Shown: positions 61,715-64,000 of the stretch, piece after piece
How the letters are laid out: the number at the start of each line of letters is the position of its first letter
How positions within the stretch are numbered: the stretch's first letter is position 1
Source: Rhizobium aethiopicum
GTDB lineage: Bacteria > Pseudomonadota > Alphaproteobacteria > Rhizobiales > Rhizobiaceae
Length of the DNA stretch: 64,000 bases
Reading direction: 5' to 3'
Assembly (NCBI RefSeq): GCF_900094625.1
Contig: NZ_FMAJ01000001.1
Location: forward strand, 248,001-312,000
Notes under the pieces: generated by a model
Told to the model about the DNA's origin: nothing
Seen by the model: the letters and a program-made list of their open reading frames with translations, nothing else
The model's database searches: none
Program-made: the position numbers and the translations under genes

Positions 61715-62656
61715 TCAATGCAGAATTCTGACCTGGGGAACAAGGGCAAGCGCCTCGTTCAGCATGTCCGGGGTGAGATTTTCGTTGACGGCGTGCCGCG
61801 ACTGCACGGTGAGCGCTGCCGCCGCCGCGCCGTGGCGGACAGCTTCCTCGAGCGGCAGGCCGGCCATTACGGCGGCGAGCGTGCCCGCGGCAAGCGAATC
61901 GCCGGCGCCGGTGACATCGGCAACGGTGTCGGCGACCGGCGGTTGCAGCGCGACGGAGCAGCCTTCACAAATCGCCACGAGCTCGCGCCGGCCGCGGGTG
62001 ACGACGGCGCTGCTGATGCCGATTGCCTTCAGCAGCGGCGGCCAGCCGGCCGGATCCTGCGGCTGTTGCCCGACCAGGGCGGCGGCTTCGGCCTCGTTGA
62101 GGAAGAGGTAGTCGATATCCTCGATGCATGGCTTCAGTCTGACGACTTTGGCTGGCGAGATGGCGATGGCCGCAACGGGTCTGGCCAGGGAATGCGCCTT
62201 GGTGACGATCGCCGCAATCGTTTCCTCCGGCAGATTGGCATCGACGAGAATGAAATCGTGATCGGCGAAGGCTTCGCGCACCCAGCGGATGGAAAGGCGC
62301 CGAGGCACGAAGAAACGGTAGAGATCCATGTCCGCAAGGGCGATCACAAGGTCGCCGTCCCTCTCGATGATCGCTGTGTAGCTCGGCGTCTTGCGGTCGA
62401 GGAAGACGAAGGGCCGGTCGTCGATGCCGGCGAAATCGGCAGCTTCGCCGACCATCTCGCCGAAAGGATCGCCGCCGCGCGGCGAAATCATCGTCACGTG
62501 AAAACCGAGCCTTGCAAGGTTGCGGGCCGCGTTGAAACCGCCGCCACCCGGCTCTTCGAACCATGTGCCGGGATTGCTGGCGCCAGGCGCCGTCTCGCCG
62601 GAGATGCGGCCGCGCCGGTCGATATGGGCCCCGCCGAGAACGAGAATCTTTTTCAT
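61715..62656 (-). CDS. psuK: PfkB-family kinase, probable pseudouridine kinase
   Basis: 313 residues starting [18 protein letters not shown]. The ribokinase-like fold is shown by [36 protein letters not shown] and the catalytic motif [20 protein letters not shown], with Asp as base and an anion hole. PfkB kinases phosphorylate sugars and nucleosides. Adjacency to psuG on the same strand makes pseudouridine the likely substrate, giving the PsuK-PsuG salvage pair; the symbol rests on this context. An earlier Met (62674) would add six residues. Confidence 0.82.
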   Translation of the reverse strand: MKKILVLGGAHIDRRGRISGETAPGASNPGTWFEEPGGGGFNAARNLARLGFHVTMISPRGGDPFGEMVGEAADFAGIDDRPFVFLDRKTPSYTAIIERDGDLVIALADMDLYRFFVPRRLSIRWVREAFADHDFILVDANLPEETIAAIVTKAHSLARPVAAIAISPAKVVRLKPCIEDIDYLFLNEAEAAALVGQQPQDPAGWPPLLKAIGISSAVVTRGRRELVAICEGCSVALQPPVADTVADVTGAGDSLAAGTLAAVMAGLPLEEAVRHGAAAAALTVQSRHAVNENLTPDMLNEALALVPQVRILH

Positions 62657-62814
62657 CGGCTTACCCGCATCCATAACGGGCGACGAGCGAATCGATGCGC
62701 TTCGCCGGGCTGCGAAAAGGCCGGCGCGTATCGCCTAAGCCGTTGCTTTGCATCGATAAACAAATATAGAACACAGGCCGTTTTACCTTTTTCTTTCAAT
62801 CGTTTGTTCGCCTA

Positions 62815-62840
62815 TTGCGAGAGTGGAACAAATAGGGTAC
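62815..62840 (+). promoter_or_regulatory. LexA/SOS operator of recA
   Basis: TTG-N11-CAA (62815-62831), the operator form reported for the Rhizobium etli recA gene, overlaps GAAC-N7-GTAC (62826-62840), a 7/8 match to the alphaproteobacterial SOS box GAAC-N7-GAAC. It lies 48 bases before the start codon. Confidence 0.85.
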
Positions 62841-62887
62841 AAACTCGACATTGCTTGAGCGGCTTCAATAACCTAAAGGTGGATCGG

Positions 62888-63976
62888 ATGTCTCAGAATT
62901 CATTGCGGCTGGTAGAGGACAAATCGGTGGACAAAAGCAAGGCGCTTGAAGCGGCACTCTCACAGATAGAGCGGTCGTTCGGCAAGGGCTCGATCATGAA
63001 ACTCGGTTCCAACGAGAATGTCGTCGAGATCGAGACGGTTTCGACGGGCTCGCTTGGCCTCGATATCGCACTCGGCATCGGCGGCTTGCCGAAAGGCCGT
63101 ATCATTGAAATCTATGGCCCGGAAAGCTCCGGTAAGACCACGCTTGCGCTGCAGACCATTGCCGAATCGCAGAAGAAGGGCGGCATCTGCGCCTTCGTCG
63201 ATGCCGAACATGCGCTCGATCCGGTTTATGCCCGTAAGCTTGGCGTCGATCTGCAGAACCTTCTGATCTCGCAGCCCGACACTGGAGAGCAGGCGCTCGA
63301 AATCACCGACACGCTGGTGCGCTCCGGCGCCGTCGACGTTCTCGTCGTCGACTCGGTTGCCGCGCTGACGCCGCGCGCCGAAATCGAAGGCGAGATGGGC
63401 GACAGCCTGCCCGGCATGCAAGCCCGCCTGATGAGCCAGGCGCTGCGCAAGCTGACCGCTTCGATCTCAAAGTCGAATTGCATGGTGATCTTCATCAACC
63501 AGATCCGCATGAAGATCGGCGTCATGTTCGGTTCGCCGGAAACGACGACGGGCGGCAATGCGCTGAAATTCTATGCGTCCGTGCGCCTCGACATCCGCCG
63601 CATCGGCTCGGTCAAAGAGCGCGAAGAGGTGGTCGGCAACCAGACTCGCGTCAAGGTCGTCAAGAACAAGATGGCGCCGCCCTTCAAGCAGGTCGAGTTC
63701 GACATCATGTATGGCGAAGGCGTGTCGAAGACCGGCGAGCTCGTCGATCTCGGTGTTAAGGCTGGTATCGTCGAGAAGTCGGGCGCCTGGTTCTCCTACA
63801 ATAGCCAGCGTCTCGGCCAAGGCCGCGAAAACGCCAAGACCTTCCTGCGCGACAATCCGGATCTCGCCCGCGAGATCGAGCTGGCGCTGCGCCAGAATGC
63901 CGGCCTCATCGCCGACCGTTTCCTGCAGAACGGCGGTCCGGATGCCGATGACGGTGATGCTGCCGCGGAAATGTAA
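62888..63976 (+). CDS. recA: Recombinase RecA
   Basis: 362 residues, complete. Walker [10 protein letters not shown] lies near residue 77, followed by [56 protein letters not shown] L2 region residues and an acidic end ([11 protein letters not shown]). RecA forms filaments on single-stranded DNA for homologous recombination and triggers LexA cleavage. An SOS operator lies 48 bases upstream, so it is damage-inducible. The ATG at 62888 follows AAAGGTGGATCGG. The last 24 bases of the window, after the stop, hold nothing to call. Confidence 0.99.
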   Translation: MSQNSLRLVEDKSVDKSKALEAALSQIERSFGKGSIMKLGSNENVVEIETVSTGSLGLDIALGIGGLPKGRIIEIYGPESSGKTTLALQTIAESQKKGGICAFVDAEHALDPVYARKLGVDLQNLLISQPDTGEQALEITDTLVRSGAVDVLVVDSVAALTPRAEIEGEMGDSLPGMQARLMSQALRKLTASISKSNCMVIFINQIRMKIGVMFGSPETTTGGNALKFYASVRLDIRRIGSVKEREEVVGNQTRVKVVKNKMAPPFKQVEFDIMYGEGVSKTGELVDLGVKAGIVEKSGAWFSYNSQRLGQGRENAKTFLRDNPDLAREIELALRQNAGLIADRFLQNGGPDADDGDAAAEM

Positions 63977-64000
63977 TTTTCGCGCCTGAATTGATCGAAG

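Overview
The window looks like a stretch of chromosome from a Rhizobium of the R. etli / R. leguminosarum type. The evidence is an alphaproteobacterial recA with the TTG-N11-CAA operator, a CckA kinase, a giant polar-growth protein of the Agrobacterium GPR / Sinorhizobium RgsE kind, a chimeric NADP-malic enzyme, uniformly GC-rich codon use, rhizobial intergenic palindromes and RIME-type repeats, and promoters close to the rhizobial consensus CTTGAC-N17-CTATAT. No phage, integron, IS element, CRISPR array, tRNA or rRNA was seen, so it reads as core chromosome with a few catabolic insertions and decayed genes.

Layout. 1-13 kb: the 5' part of a Tad-like pilus/vWA protein, a class II DAHP synthase, an ABC exporter, a GFA-family protein, a DUF1003 membrane protein, NAD synthetase, a TolB-like propeller, a class I DAHP synthase (aroG) with an apparent Tyr/Phe attenuator leader, and a chemoreceptor paired with a periplasmic sensor-like protein. 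13-15 kb: a cobalamin riboswitch with bluB, and a DUF2865 protein. 15-22.7 kb: a sugar/inositol-type catabolic island: IolE-like dehydratase and LacI regulator on the minus strand, and divergently an FrcBCA-like ABC importer, a hydroxypyruvate-isomerase-like protein and an IolG-like dehydrogenase, ending in a broken RpiR regulator. 22.7-32 kb: malic enzyme, an FAD oxidase, a decayed methyltransferase, a histidine phosphatase, a small lipoprotein, an LpxH-like phosphatase, an MFS transporter and a dipeptide epimerase. 32-36 kb: an Mla-type lipid transport operon (STAS-MlaE, MlaF, MlaD, lipoprotein). 36-39 kb: a D,D-carboxypeptidase, an orphan GlyRS-like protein with an unusual leader, and a cysteine hydrolase. 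39-47.9 kb: the 2371-residue GPR/RgsE-like protein, CtrA boxes, an Hpt protein and a 2Fe-2S ferredoxin. 48-55.5 kb: a DUF922 protease-like protein, folP-folB-folK, a secreted protein, the ycjX-ycjF pair, a SixA-like phosphatase and dksA. 55.5-64 kb: a DUF1062 protein, a FliO-like protein, cckA, a RIME repeat, the pseudouridine pair (PfkB kinase and psuG) and recA.

How the genes work together. Several products belong to the cell cycle and polar growth (CckA, Hpt, GPR/RgsE, CtrA sites, carboxypeptidase, Mla system). Two unrelated DAHP synthases feed the shikimate pathway. The most striking unexplained structure is the leader of the class I enzyme (9881-10046, minus strand). It has a rhizobial promoter, an apparently leaderless 24-codon peptide with Phe and Tyr codons clustered just before a 1:2 hairpin, an alternative 2:3 pairing, and a 3:4 terminator with a U-tract: a complete textbook attenuator seen directly in the sequence.
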